A stretch of DNA of 64,000 bases from Streptomyces olivochromogenes (GTDB lineage: Bacteria > Actinomycetota > Actinomycetes > Streptomycetales > Streptomycetaceae), in contig NZ_JADDRL010000025.1 of the NCBI RefSeq assembly GCF_021538895.1, forward strand, positions 34,652 to 98,651, read 5' to 3'. A program made the translations under genes and the position numbers. Below the pieces are notes generated by a model. It had not been told where the DNA came from, did no database searches, and saw nothing but the letters and a program-made list of their open reading frames with translations. Every line of letters starts with the position of its first letter. Within the stretch, counting starts at the first letter, position 1. Of this stretch, positions 34,331 to 43,502 are shown piece after piece.

Positions 34331-35182
34331 ATGGAGCTACGCATGCTGCGCTATTTCGTGGCCGTCGCCGAGGAGCTCCACTTCGGCCGGGCCGCCGCCC
34401 GGCTGCACATGAGCCAGCCTCCGCTGAGCCGGGCGATCAAGCAGTTGGAGACCGAGGTCGACGCCGCGCTGTTTGACCGCTCCTCCTCCGGTGTCAGGCT
34501 CACTGCGGTGGGGGCGGTGCTGCTCGATGAGGCGCGCGCCCTGCTCGATCAAGCCGACCGGGTACGCGCACGCGTGGCCGCGGCGGCCGGCACCGCGACC
34601 ATCACCGTCGGCATCCTGGGGAACAGCACCGACCCGGGCGCAACCCGGCTGGCCCGCGCCTACCATCGACAGCACCCGCGCGTTGAGGTCCGCGTCCGCG
34701 AGACCGACCTGACCGATCCCACCTGCGGGCTGCACGCCGAACTGGTCGACGTCGCCCTGACCCGCGGGCCGTTCGACGAGACCGGCCTGACCGTGCACGA
34801 GCTGCGTGCCGACCCGGTGGGCGCGCTGCTGCGCGCCGACGACCCGCTGGCCCGGCGCGACAGCCTGAAGCTGGCCGACCTGGCCAACCGCCGCTGGTTC
34901 CGCTTCCCGGAGGGCACCGACCCCCTCTGGCAGTCGTACTGGAATGGCGGAGAGCCTCGCGAGGGTCCGGTGGTACGTGCCGTCCAGGAATGCCGGCAGG
35001 CCGTTCTCTGGAACGGCACGGTCGGACTGACTCCCCTGGACCACGAACCGGCAGAGGGGCTCGCTGTGGTGCCACTGATCGACATACTGCCGAGCCGGGT
35101 GGTGGTGGCATGGAAGGAGGGCGACACCAATCCCCTGATCCGCTCGTTCCTCCAGACCGCGATCGCCGCCTACCGCGACTGA
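34331..35182 (+). CDS. LysR-family transcriptional regulator
   Basis: A 283-residue LTTR. The N-terminal HTH is MELRMLRYFVAVAEELHFGR, LHMSQPPLSRAIKQLETEVD and LFDRSSSGVRLTAVG. The substrate-binding domain starts at ATITVGILGNSTDPGATRLA. ATG 34331 gives the usual LTTR start; a longer frame exists but adds an unlikely leader. The T-N11-A box directly upstream and the divergent cupin gene suggest control of the cupin gene and of itself. The co-inducer is unknown. Confidence 0.92.
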   Translation: MELRMLRYFVAVAEELHFGRAAARLHMSQPPLSRAIKQLETEVDAALFDRSSSGVRLTAVGAVLLDEARALLDQADRVRARVAAAAGTATITVGILGNSTDPGATRLARAYHRQHPRVEVRVRETDLTDPTCGLHAELVDVALTRGPFDETGLTVHELRADPVGALLRADDPLARRDSLKLADLANRRWFRFPEGTDPLWQSYWNGGEPREGPVVRAVQECRQAVLWNGTVGLTPLDHEPAEGLAVVPLIDILPSRVVVAWKEGDTNPLIRSFLQTAIAAYRD

Positions 35183-35764
35183 ACACCTCACCCGCGGCCC
35201 GTCGGCACGGCCAGCACAATCGTCATACCGTCCACGATCAGACCCAGACGCCATCCGCGACACCCACACGGTCCTCAGCCAGCCTGCAACAACCCGAGGT
35301 CAAGCCACAACTGACGCCGCAATAGCTGTTCTCACACGACCTACACCAACCCAGCTCACCGAGCCGCCTGTGCCGCAACTGCCCTCCCCCTCAGCGACAC
35401 CCCGCCGGCGCAAGCCGACGGGGGTTCTCACCTGTCACGAGCGATCACTGGACGCGGCCTACACGGCGCCTGGGCAGCCCGGAGCGGACCGATACGGCAT
35501 CACGGTGACCCCGGACGGGCAACTGGTGTGGCTCGACAGCCCCGTCGGGCCGAGCTGGGCATGCCGTTCTCGTCGGTCACCAGCATCGCGGTCTGCTCGG
35601 CGCGGGATTCAGTGCGTGGGCGAACCGTTCCATGGCCTTCGCCCGGGTTTCGGTGTCCCACTGACCTGTTCATCGGGGCGGTAGCCTCTGCTCGCGCCGC
35701 GCTGACCACCGGGGAGTGGCCAGTCGCGGATGTACTTCAGGGTGTGTTCCTCTCGCCGCCGAGC
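35183..35764. other. Intergenic with terminator-like hairpin and coding scraps
   Basis: About 580 bp between convergent genes. A hairpin lies at 35400-35423. A short plus-strand stretch near 35450-35560 (ADRYGITVTPDGQLVWLDSP) looks protein-like but has no start, domain or homologue I can name. Confidence 0.4.
35400..35423 (+). terminator. Terminator-like hairpin after the LysR gene
   Basis: CCCCGCCGGC and GCCGACGGGG form a ten-base stem with one mismatch around a GCAA loop, followed by GTTCTC. It lies about 220 bp after the lysR stop. Confidence 0.4.
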
Positions 35765-36862
35765 TCAACTGCCCGGCAGCAACACGGGCTTGATGGTCGT
35801 GCCTGCCACCGAGTCCCGCTCGGCGTCGTTGATCGCGCTGAGTGGATAGGTCCGCACGAGCCGGTCGAAGGGGAAGCGCCCCTGCTGCCACAGCTCCAGC
35901 AACTGCGGTATGAAGAGCTGGGGCACGGCGTCACCCTCCAGAATTCCCCTCACGTTCTTGCCCTGTGCCAGGGCGGAGGGGGGAAGCGTCAGAGGCCGTG
36001 ATTGGACGCCGACCAAACCGACGGTACCCGTGGGTCTCAGGGCTTCGATGGCCGTGTTGATGACGCTGGGGATCCCGGTGGTGTCCAGGGCGTACTGGGT
36101 TCCTCCCCCGGTGAGTTTGCGCAGCTGCGCCACGATGTTGTCGTCGCCACCGTGCACCGTGGCGGTGGCGCCGAGTTCACGGGCCAGGGACAGCCGGCTC
36201 TCGTGCAGGTCCACTGCCACGATCGTGGTGGCCCTGGCGACCCGGGCAGCCATGATGGCGGACAGGCCCACCCCGCCTGCCCCGAAGACGACGACGCTGG
36301 AGCCTGCCCCGGCCCGCAGGGCGAGGAGGACTGAACCGGCGCCCGTTTGGATCCCGCAGCCCAGCGGGCCGAGCAGCTCCAGCGGCAGGTCTTTGTCCAC
36401 CTCGACGATGTTGCGTGCGGTGGCCAGCGCATAGGTCGCGAACGACGACTGCCCGAACCAGCGGGCCGCCACGGGTTGCCCGTGGTGGTCGGTGGCCGGG
36501 CCGACACCGTCGAGGCCGGAGCCGGTGAGGTTGAGGCGGTAGAAGTTCTCGCAGTACGCCGGGTGTCCACCGAGGCAGTTCTGGCACGCTCCGCAGGAGT
36601 CGAAGGAGAGCACGACGTGAGCGCCAGGGGCGATTCCGGTGACACCGGGGCCTACCTCCTCCACTATCCCGGCGCCTTCATGTCCGGTGATGATGGGCGG
36701 CTGGGCCATGAACCCGGGCGTCCTCGGCAGCATGTCGGTGTGGCAGAACCCCGCTCCCACGATCCGTACGAGCACCTGGCCGGGGCCGGGAGGCGCCAGC
36801 TCGACCGGCTCGATCGCGTAGGGGTCACTCGCCCCGCGCAGCACCGCGGCCTGAATCTTCAT
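35765..36862 (-). CDS. NAD-dependent aryl-alcohol-type zinc dehydrogenase
   Basis: A 365-residue medium-chain dehydrogenase of the XylB (aryl-alcohol) group. The catalytic zinc ligands lie in GAGFCHTDMLPR and GHEGAGIVEEVG. The structural zinc cysteines are CGACQNCLGGHPAYC. The cofactor site is VVFGAGGVGLSAIMAARVAR. GPLGCGIQTGAGSVLLAL is typical of this group. ATG 36862 has AAGGAG seven bases upstream; the alternative ATG five codons earlier sits at the ribosome binding site. It should oxidise an aromatic or long-chain alcohol to the aldehyde. The aldehyde dehydrogenase ~800 bp upstream on the same strand could act next. Confidence 0.92.
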   Translation of the reverse strand: MKIQAAVLRGASDPYAIEPVELAPPGPGQVLVRIVGAGFCHTDMLPRTPGFMAQPPIITGHEGAGIVEEVGPGVTGIAPGAHVVLSFDSCGACQNCLGGHPAYCENFYRLNLTGSGLDGVGPATDHHGQPVAARWFGQSSFATYALATARNIVEVDKDLPLELLGPLGCGIQTGAGSVLLALRAGAGSSVVVFGAGGVGLSAIMAARVARATTIVAVDLHESRLSLARELGATATVHGGDDNIVAQLRKLTGGGTQYALDTTGIPSVINTAIEALRPTGTVGLVGVQSRPLTLPPSALAQGKNVRGILEGDAVPQLFIPQLLELWQQGRFPFDRLVRTYPLSAINDAERDSVAGTTIKPVLLPGS

Positions 36863-37372
36863 TCGAGTCTCCTTCATCTGATGTCATGCGCGGTGCGGGA
36901 AACGTGGCAGTGCACGGCCCGCCTCGACGACACGCATGTTCCTTCTTCTCGCCGCCTCCGGTGTGTCCCGCGCGCGAGCGCCTCGGGGGCTGCGCGCGGG
37001 CCCGGAGAATCGTGTGAACAGGCAGACCGTCAGTCCGCGAACCTCCGGCTCGGGCGCATGGTCACGCGTACAGCGGTGTCTGCACTGCCGTCCACTGGGC
37101 CTGTGGTCAGGGCGGTCATTAGCGATCCGCACCTCAGAAATTCAACGTGGGTATCTGGCTGAAGACCCAGCGGGCCGTCGCTCGCAGGGCGCAGGAGATC
37201 GAGCAGCAGCCTGGCGACGTCAGCGCCTGCCGCCGCCGCTGCGCATGATGCGTCTTGAGGGGCTGCGCACCAAATAGCCCTTCTCCGTCCTCCCCACCAA
37301 AAGCGCTGCCCCCCTACCGCAACGTCACCGGACACGGTATGAACACGCTCCCAAGGCACAGACCCGATCGCC
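36863..37372. other. Intergenic with a possible LacI-type C-terminal scrap
   Basis: About 510 bp. A minus-strand frame near 37080-37230 (GADVARLLLDLLRPASDGPL, then VEFLRCGS) resembles the end of a LacI-family sugar-sensing domain. There is no DNA-binding domain or start, so at most it is a remnant. Confidence 0.35.
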
Positions 37373-37409
37373 GCCCGGTGGGTGATAGTTGAGCTATCAC
37401 CCACCGGGC
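37373..37409. terminator. Perfect 16-bp hairpin
   Basis: Arm GCCCGGTGGGTGATAG (37373-37388) and its exact complement (37394-37409) flank the loop TTGAG. It lies at the edge of an IS5 remnant. It could be a bidirectional terminator or be left from the IS end. Confidence 0.7.
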
Positions 37410-37637
37410 TCCGTGGTCAGCCGTCGTGGGGCAGGCAGCGCCGCTGACAGCCCGTCCGGTTCTGGTGGAAGATCGCGTTCACGATCTCCCTCAGATCGCA
37501 GGGCCCGTAATCCCCGGTCGCCGACCGTGCCACCTGTCCTGCTTCCAGGATGTGATCACCGGCTCGATCAATGCCCAATGCTCATCCGATAGATCGCTTG
37601 GATACGGTCTTCGCGTGCGGCGGTCAGTGCCATGATC
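37410..37637 (-). mobile_element. IS5-family transposase N-terminal remnant
   Basis: Reading leftwards, RPYPSDLSDEHWALIEPVIT, SWKQDRWHGRRPGITGPCDL and REIVNAIFHQNRTGCQRRCL match the start of IS5-group transposases, related to the copy at 20476-21084. The frame breaks soon after the HQNRTG motif and the catalytic part is absent. Confidence 0.8.
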
Positions 37638-37677
37638 GAGCGATCACGAACCAGGGAAGTGCGGACTTAACGCCCTC

Positions 37678-39000
37678 TCAGGCCAGCGGTTTTGCGAGTA
37701 TGGCCTTGCGGTGGCTGAAGGTCTCGATGGAGTGGCGGCCGTGGTAGCTGCCCATGCCGCTCTCCCCGACGCCGCCGAAAGGCAGGCCCAAGACCATGAG
37801 GTGAGCGATGGGCAGGCCGTAGCCGAGGCCGCCGGAGGACGTCTCGGCGGCGATGCGGTGCCGAGTGTCGTCGGACTCGGTGAACACGTACAGGGCGAGG
37901 GGCTTGTCGCGGTCGTTGACGAAGTCGATCGCCTCGTCGAGGCCGGTCACGGTGACTATCGGCAGAATGGGGCCGAAGATCTCCTCCTGCATGACCGGGG
38001 ACGTGGGGTCGACGTCGGCCAGGACGGTCGGGGCGATGAACTTGCTCGTCCGGTCACTACCTCCTCCCACAACCACACGGCCGGAGCCGAGCAGACCGGT
38101 AAGACGGTCGAAGTGCCGCTCGTTGACGATCCGTCCGTACTCCTCGGACGTCGCGGGATCGGTGCCGAAGAGACCCTCGATGGCGCGCGTGAGGGCGGGT
38201 TCGAGGGCGGCGGCGGTCTGCGGATCGGTCAGCACGTAGTCCGGAGCGACGCAGGTCTGCCCGGCGTTGAGGAACTTGCCGCGGGCCAGCCGTTCTGCGA
38301 CCACGTCGAGATCGGTGCCGCGGTCGACGAAGACCGGGGACTTACCGCCCAGTTCCAGGGTGACGGAGGTGAGGTGTGCGGCGGCGGCCCGCATGACGAT
38401 TCGGCCGACCATGCCGTTGCCGGTGTAGAAGATGTGGTCGAAGTGCTCGGCCAGGAGTGCCGTAGTCTCGGGGATTCCGCCCTCGATGACGGCCACCGCT
38501 TCGGTGTCAAGGTATGCCGGCAGCAGCCTGGCCAGCGCTGCGGAAGTGGCCGGGGCCAGCTCGCTCGGTTTGGCCACAACCGCGTTCCCGGAAGCCAGCG
38601 CGCCGACCATCGGAGCGAGCAGCAGCCCGGCCGGATAGTTCCACGGGGCGATGATCAGTACGACCCCCAGCGGGTCGTACTGAGTCCAGGCCGATGCATC
38701 CTGCCCCAGCAGCGGCGGGACCTCTACCGCCTCGGGAGCCAGCCACGTCTGAAGGTGGTCGAGCGTGTGGTCGATCTCCCGGATCGTGAAATCGATCTCC
38801 GTGCGGTACGCCTCGCCGGAAGGCTTGCCCAGGTCGGCGTGAAGAGCCGCGGCCAGATCAGCGCCGCCCTCGATGAGCATCTCCCGCAGCCCGCGCAACT
38901 GCGCCGTGCGCCACTCAAGGGGCTTGGTACGGCCGGTACGGAAGGCGGCACGCAGCCGCGCCACGATGTCGGCCGGTGACTCGGAGCAGAAGTGATTCAC
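37678..39000 (-). CDS. NAD(P)-dependent aldehyde dehydrogenase (class 3-like)
   Basis: A 440-residue aldehyde dehydrogenase. The substrate/cofactor motifs are VLIIAPWNYPAGLLLAPMVG, TLELGGKSPVFVDRGTDLDV (general-base Glu) and KFLNAGQTCVAPDYVLTDPQ (nucleophilic Cys). EEIFGPILPI is also present. The length and the C-terminal LGLPFGGVGESGMGSYHGRH fit the class-3/fatty-aldehyde type (RALDH/CALDH-like). GTG 39000 (MNHFCSESPADIVARLRAAF) was chosen as the usual family start; the longer frame adds 24 odd residues. A 109-bp element upstream (39192-39300) is repeated before the exporter gene at 40283-41905. Confidence 0.92.
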   Translation of the reverse strand: MNHFCSESPADIVARLRAAFRTGRTKPLEWRTAQLRGLREMLIEGGADLAAALHADLGKPSGEAYRTEIDFTIREIDHTLDHLQTWLAPEAVEVPPLLGQDASAWTQYDPLGVVLIIAPWNYPAGLLLAPMVGALASGNAVVAKPSELAPATSAALARLLPAYLDTEAVAVIEGGIPETTALLAEHFDHIFYTGNGMVGRIVMRAAAAHLTSVTLELGGKSPVFVDRGTDLDVVAERLARGKFLNAGQTCVAPDYVLTDPQTAAALEPALTRAIEGLFGTDPATSEEYGRIVNERHFDRLTGLLGSGRVVVGGGSDRTSKFIAPTVLADVDPTSPVMQEEIFGPILPIVTVTGLDEAIDFVNDRDKPLALYVFTESDDTRHRIAAETSSGGLGYGLPIAHLMVLGLPFGGVGESGMGSYHGRHSIETFSHRKAILAKPLA

Positions 39001-39191
39001 GGGGAGACCTCGCTGATAGTACGGCGCGACCAAAGCGGCCACGCACGACAGGTGAACGTGGGTGGGTTGCACGGGTTCGCTCGGTGTTCACCGCGGCAGG
39101 GCAGTACTCACCCGGAGAACGGTGTTCATTGAGCACTCATCCGAAGCGTTTGTGCCTCTTCGTCCGCGCCGGCCATGCTCGCGTAACCCTT

Positions 39192-39300
39192 CGATCGACC
39201 GCCATTACAGTGCGTCGTTCGATGTGACCAAGACTCTGACAGGGCGCTGTCCACTTTCCAGAGCCAACTGGAACGAAGACCGTCCACCCCTGTCCACTCG
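39192..39300. repeat. 109-bp upstream element, copy A
   Basis: It aligns without gaps to 41988-42096, with 84 of 109 bases equal by hand count; the first 30 bases differ at one position. It lies ~190 bp before the aldehyde dehydrogenase start in the same orientation as copy B has to the exporter gene. An ACCG.....C(G/A)GT inverted motif lies in the best-conserved part. It probably is a shared promoter or operator region. Confidence 0.8.
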
Positions 39301-39819
39301 CGCCCGACGCCGATTTCAGCCGCGCCGTGTCTCGAAGACCAATGCAGCTACCCGTCACCGTCCACCAAGCAAGGCTCGGACCAGCGGAGTTCAACGTCAT
39401 CCGACCCGCCGGTCCCCTGGTCCACGCAGTGCTCATCGACCACGATCAGCACCTGGACACCGGGCCTTCCACCTTGATCGCGGACACCTCGACACTGGAT
39501 CTTGAGTCCAGGGAGAGGAGCTGCGGGTAGTCGCGGTGACTGTGCCGCCGTGGCCTGTCAACAGTCCGAATGAGGCTAGGCTCGAAACCGGTCTCTGGTG
39601 ACCTTGCCCGGATTCCTTGAGTCTCTGTTGAAGCCCGTGAACAAGGCTTATGGGCGCCGTCCCTTCATCGAACCGTGACGGCCAGGCGGAAGGAGTCAGC
39701 GCCGGTCTCGATGATGGTGCCGTTGAACGTCAGCCAGTCGACCATGGCGCGCAGAGCCGCGGATCCATGAACGTCTTCGTCCAGCCGTCTGGGGCTGGCA
39801 CTTGTTCCCTCAGTCTTCC
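39301..39819. other. Intergenic with transposition-related scraps
   Basis: A minus-strand frame ending at about 39675 reads VDWLTFNGTIIETGADSFRL and AVTVR, which may be the end of an IS21-type IstB helper protein; the evidence is thin. A 67-codon plus-strand frame at 39327 has no recognisable motif. No intact gene is seen. Confidence 0.35.
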
Positions 39820-40090
39820 ATGACGCGCGAGCAACTGACTGACGGAGAATGGGAGTTCATCGAGCCGTATCCGCCGATCGGGGCGTATGGCCCGCATCCC
39901 GTGCGGCTGCGGCAGCAGTTCGAGGACGTGATCTGGCGGTTCAGGACGGGTGCACGGTGGCGGGAGATGCCGACCGAGTTCGGTGTCTGGCCCACCATCC
40001 AAACCGCTTCAGGCAGTGGGGGGACGCCGGCCTCTTCGAGGCCCTGCTGGAGGGCCTGACAGCCGAGGCCGCGAAGCGGGGTGAGGTAGT
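39820..40090 (+). mobile_element. IS5-family transposase N-terminal remnant (second subgroup)
   Basis: MTREQLTDGEWEFIEPYPPI, GPHPVRLRQQFEDVIWRFRT and GARWREMPTEFGVWPTI match an IS5-group transposase start. After a one-base shift near 40000 it continues as NRFRQWGDAGLFEALLEGLT and AEAAKRGEV. The DDE core is missing. This subgroup differs from those at 20476 and 37410. Confidence 0.85.
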
Positions 40091-40282
40091 CCGCCGACTC
40101 GTCCCGCGACCGGGCCCCTTCGCCCGCACCAGGCTGCCGGACAGCCCTGTCGTGCCTCCCTCGACCGGGACAGTCCGGCGACCGGCCCGACCTGCCCCGG
40201 CCCTGAAGCGCACCGGCACCTGCCCCTCAGCGTGCGAGGAGTCGGGCGCGCCCCCGTCTACAACATGACCGGGCAGCGCGGG

Positions 40283-41905
40283 TCACGCGGCCTGTTTCTC
40301 GGCGGGTTGGGCCAGCCCGACGGACGTCCGCAGCGGGGCTTCCTCGATGAAGAGGCAGAGCAGGAAGGCGAGGAGTGCGGAGGGGGCGGCGTAGAGGAAG
40401 ACGTCGGCGATGCCGTGGCCGTAGGCGCTTTCGAGCCAGGTGCGGACCGGAGCGGGGAGCAGGTTCATGTCGGGCAGTGAGCCGCTGCCGGAGGCATGGG
40501 CGGCTGCGGCCTGCGCGTCGGGGGGCAGGTCGCCGATGGTGTCGGCGGCGTAGTGGGTGATGCGGGTGGACATCAGGGAGCCGAGGACGCCGACGCCGAC
40601 CGCACCGCCGAGGGAGCGGAAGAAGCTGATCACGGAGGAGGCGGCGCCGAGGTCGGCCGGGCTGACCTGGTTCTGGGTGGACAGGACGAGGTTCTGCATC
40701 ATCATGCCCACGCCGACTCCGAGCAGGGCCATGTAGAGGGCGAGCTGCCAGTAAGGGGTGTCGTAGCGCATCAGGCCGAGCAGGCCGAGGCCCGCGGTGA
40801 GGAAGACGCCGCCGGAGACGAGCCAGCCCTTCCAGCGGCCGGTGGAGGTGATGAACCGGCCCGAGACCGTGGAGGAGACGAACATACCGGCGATCATCGG
40901 GATCGTCAGGACGCCGGACATGGTCGGCGACTCGTCACGGGCGAGCTGGAAGTACTGCGAGAAGAAGACCGTGCCGCAGTACATGCCGACGCCGACGAAC
41001 AGCGAAGCCAGCGAGGCCAGGGTGATGGTGCGGTTACGGAACAGGCGCAGCGGGATGACCGGTTCGGCGGCGCGGGTCTCGGCGAACACGAACAGCAGGG
41101 CGAGCAGGACGGTGCCGCCGACCATGGTGCAGGTCTGCCAGGACAGCCACTGGTACTTGTCGTCGGCGAAGGTCACCCAGATCAGCAGCAGCGAGGCGGC
41201 CGCGGTGATGAGGAACGCGCCGATCCAGTCGACCTTGACCTTCCGCTTGGCGACGGGCAGGTGGAGTGTCTTCTGCAGGACGACCAGTGCGATCAGCGCG
41301 AAGGGGATGCCGACGAAGAGGCAGTAGCGCCAGCCGAGCCAGTCGGTGTCGGTGATGACGCCGCCGAGGAGCGGGCCACCGGCGGTGGCGACGGCGAAGG
41401 TGGCGCCGTTGTAGCCGGAGTAGCGGCCCCGCTCACGCGGGGAGATCATCGCGGCCATGATCACCTGGACCAGGGCGGTCAGACCGCCCGCACCCAGGCC
41501 CTGCACGACACGGGCGCTGATCAGCATGGCCGGGCTCCGCGCCAGACCCGCGATGACCGAGCCGATGATGTAGATGACCAGGGATATCTGGACCAGTGCC
41601 TTCTTGCTGACCAGGTCGGCGAGCTTGCCCCAGATCGGGACGGAGGCGGTCAGGGAGAGCAGCGCGGCCGTGACGACCCAGGTGTAGGCGGACTGGCCGC
41701 CGCCGAGGTCCTTGATGATCGTCGGCAGCGCGTTGGTCACGATCGTCGAGGAGAGGAGCGCGGCGAACAGGCCCAGCAGCAGGCCCGAGAGCGCCTTCAT
41801 GATCTGCCGGTGCGTCATGGGCGCGCGCCCGTGGTCGCCTCCGTGCTCGGGCGCTCCCTTCGGCTTCGCGTGGGCCCGCACACCGGCCGATGTAATCGTT
41901 GCCAT
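40283..41905 (-). CDS. MFS drug exporter, DHA2/EmrB-QacA family
   Basis: A 540-residue transporter with about 14 hydrophobic segments. Family motifs include LSSTIVTNALPTIIKDLGG (motif D1 region), WGKLADLVSKK (motif A), RVVQGLGAGGLTALVQVIMA (motif B region) and GGPLLGGVITD (motif C). The N- and C-terminal tails are polar. ATG 41905 is preceded by AAGGAAG. It likely pumps out toxic or antibiotic compounds with proton exchange. The divergent ArsR-like gene at 42447 is a likely regulator, and the repeated element at 41988-42096 lies between them. Confidence 0.93.
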   Translation of the reverse strand: MATITSAGVRAHAKPKGAPEHGGDHGRAPMTHRQIMKALSGLLLGLFAALLSSTIVTNALPTIIKDLGGGQSAYTWVVTAALLSLTASVPIWGKLADLVSKKALVQISLVIYIIGSVIAGLARSPAMLISARVVQGLGAGGLTALVQVIMAAMISPRERGRYSGYNGATFAVATAGGPLLGGVITDTDWLGWRYCLFVGIPFALIALVVLQKTLHLPVAKRKVKVDWIGAFLITAAASLLLIWVTFADDKYQWLSWQTCTMVGGTVLLALLFVFAETRAAEPVIPLRLFRNRTITLASLASLFVGVGMYCGTVFFSQYFQLARDESPTMSGVLTIPMIAGMFVSSTVSGRFITSTGRWKGWLVSGGVFLTAGLGLLGLMRYDTPYWQLALYMALLGVGVGMMMQNLVLSTQNQVSPADLGAASSVISFFRSLGGAVGVGVLGSLMSTRITHYAADTIGDLPPDAQAAAAHASGSGSLPDMNLLPAPVRTWLESAYGHGIADVFLYAAPSALLAFLLCLFIEEAPLRTSVGLAQPAEKQAA

Positions 41906-41987
41906 GGTCTTCCTTCTCTAACGTCTAAGATCCACCTGAAGCACAAATCCGCGCTTCTTTCGTGCCGGGCGTGCTCGCCCGGCCCTA

Positions 41988-42096
41988 CGATCGACCGCCA
42001 TTACGGTGCGTCGTTCGGACTGACCGAGATTCCGACGGAACACCGTCCAATTTCCAGAACAAGGACGAACGACTACCGTTCACTCAAGTCCACTCG
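41988..42096. repeat. 109-bp upstream element, copy B
   Basis: Direct repeat of 39192-39300 (84/109 by hand, no gaps). It lies 83 bp before the exporter start in the 541-bp divergent gap. Weaker similarity extends on the exporter side to about 41952. Confidence 0.8.
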
Positions 42097-42446
42097 TGTC
42101 CACTCCGGTCCCGCCATTCACGCTCTGTCAGGAGCACCTGACGAGCTAGTACGTGGCAGCGGGCGGGAGTTGTTGTCCCGGCGGGCGACGGCAATGCAGG
42201 AAGGACCGGCTCGACTCAACGCATGCCCCCCGGCCTGTCATGGTCCGAGCGACGCATGCTTGGCGGTGACACGACAACACTCGGCCCGGCGGCAGGCTCG
42301 ATGGACGATCCGAAGGCCGGTGCGGGGGTGCCTGGCGGGCCATCTGTCTTGGGCCGAGGGCAGGGGCATGTCTGGTGTCGTCGAAGACCGTACTCTTCGG
42401 GGGCGTCGTCCGGGGGGCGGCCGTTTCGGGGGAATCGGGGGCCGCC

Positions 42447-43502
42447 ATGCTCAGGCTGCATTTCACGAGGGACGATCTGGTGCGGGCGAGCGTCGCACCC
42501 GGCCCCGACGTCCTTTGGGAACTCGTCCTCGGCGCGACTCTACTGGGCGGCCATCAGGGCCGGGCTGTCTTCGACCCATGGCGGCAACAGGCTCTGAGCA
42601 GCCTGCGCCGGCTGCCCGCCTGGCAGCCCCGACTGCTGCGCTCCCTCGCCCCGCCCAGGGGCGACTTCCCCGACTTCCTCACCCCAGGCATGGCTGAAAG
42701 CGACCTCGACAGTGGCCTCGACATGGTGCTGTCCACACCGCGGCGGACGCTGCGCACCGACATGCGGGTACTCGGCCGACTGCCCTCGTGGGCGGGTGAG
42801 ATCGCCACCGGCGACGGCGAGGCGCTGAGCGCGCTCGGCGCCGCCCTGCGCGCCTGTCACCAGAGTCTGATCGCCCCGGTGTGGCCGCGGATCCGGGCCC
42901 ATGTGGAGGCCGATCGGGCGCTGCGGGCGCGCTCGCTGCTGAAGGGCGGCCCAGAGGGGCTGCTGGCCGGATTCGGTCCCACGCTGCGCTGGAAGTCACC
43001 GGTTCTGGAGGCCGACTACCCGGTGACCCGTGACATCTTCCTGGACGGGCGCGGGCTGCTGCTGATCCCGTCGGTGTTCTGCTGGCGCACCCCGGTCACC
43101 CTCATCGATCCCTCGCTGCCACCGGTGCTGGTGTATCCGATCGGCCGCGGTCCCGGCTGGTGGGCGGGGGCCGGACAGCAGGACGGCGCCGCCCGTCGGG
43201 ACGGTCTTGAGGCGCTGCTGGGGCGGACCAGGGCGGCGGCGCTGCGGGCGGTGGAGGACGGCTGCACCACGGGCGAGCTGGCCCGACGGTTGGGGATCTC
43301 GGCCCCGACGGCCAGTGAGCACGCTTGCGTGCTGCGGGAGGCGGGGCTGATCGGCTCGCTCCGGCACCGCAACACCGTGCTGCACGCGCTCACGCCGCTC
43401 GGGGCGGCGCTGCTGTCGGAGAACCCCCGCCGGCCGGATCGCGGGGCGGTCCGGCCGGTGGGGCGTGGTGGTCAGCCGGTGGACGACGTGATCACGCGGT
43501 AG
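42447..43502 (+). CDS. ArsR-like winged-helix regulator with large N-terminal domain (DUF5937-type)
   Basis: A 351-residue protein. Residues ~1-250 form the domain typical of Streptomyces DUF5937 proteins (LHFTRDDLVRASVAPGPDVL; WPRIRAHVEADRALRARSLL; GRGLLLIPSVFCWRTPV). The C-terminal ~80 residues form an ArsR-type winged helix (TTGELARRLGISAPTASEHA; VLREAGLIGSLRHRNTVLHA). ATG 42447 follows a G-rich run; an earlier in-frame ATG at 42375 is less typical. It diverges from the MFS exporter, which it may control. Its last 31 bp overlap the 3' end of the convergent protease gene. Confidence 0.88.
   Translation: MLRLHFTRDDLVRASVAPGPDVLWELVLGATLLGGHQGRAVFDPWRQQALSSLRRLPAWQPRLLRSLAPPRGDFPDFLTPGMAESDLDSGLDMVLSTPRRTLRTDMRVLGRLPSWAGEIATGDGEALSALGAALRACHQSLIAPVWPRIRAHVEADRALRARSLLKGGPEGLLAGFGPTLRWKSPVLEADYPVTRDIFLDGRGLLLIPSVFCWRTPVTLIDPSLPPVLVYPIGRGPGWWAGAGQQDGAARRDGLEALLGRTRAAALRAVEDGCTTGELARRLGISAPTASEHACVLREAGLIGSLRHRNTVLHALTPLGAALLSENPRRPDRGAVRPVGRGGQPVDDVITR

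Noticed and set aside
40496..42697. 733-codon plus-strand frame opposite the exporter gene
   Set aside because: It is an antisense shadow rich in Asp/Gly/Gln and runs through the divergent promoter; the MFS gene is unambiguous.
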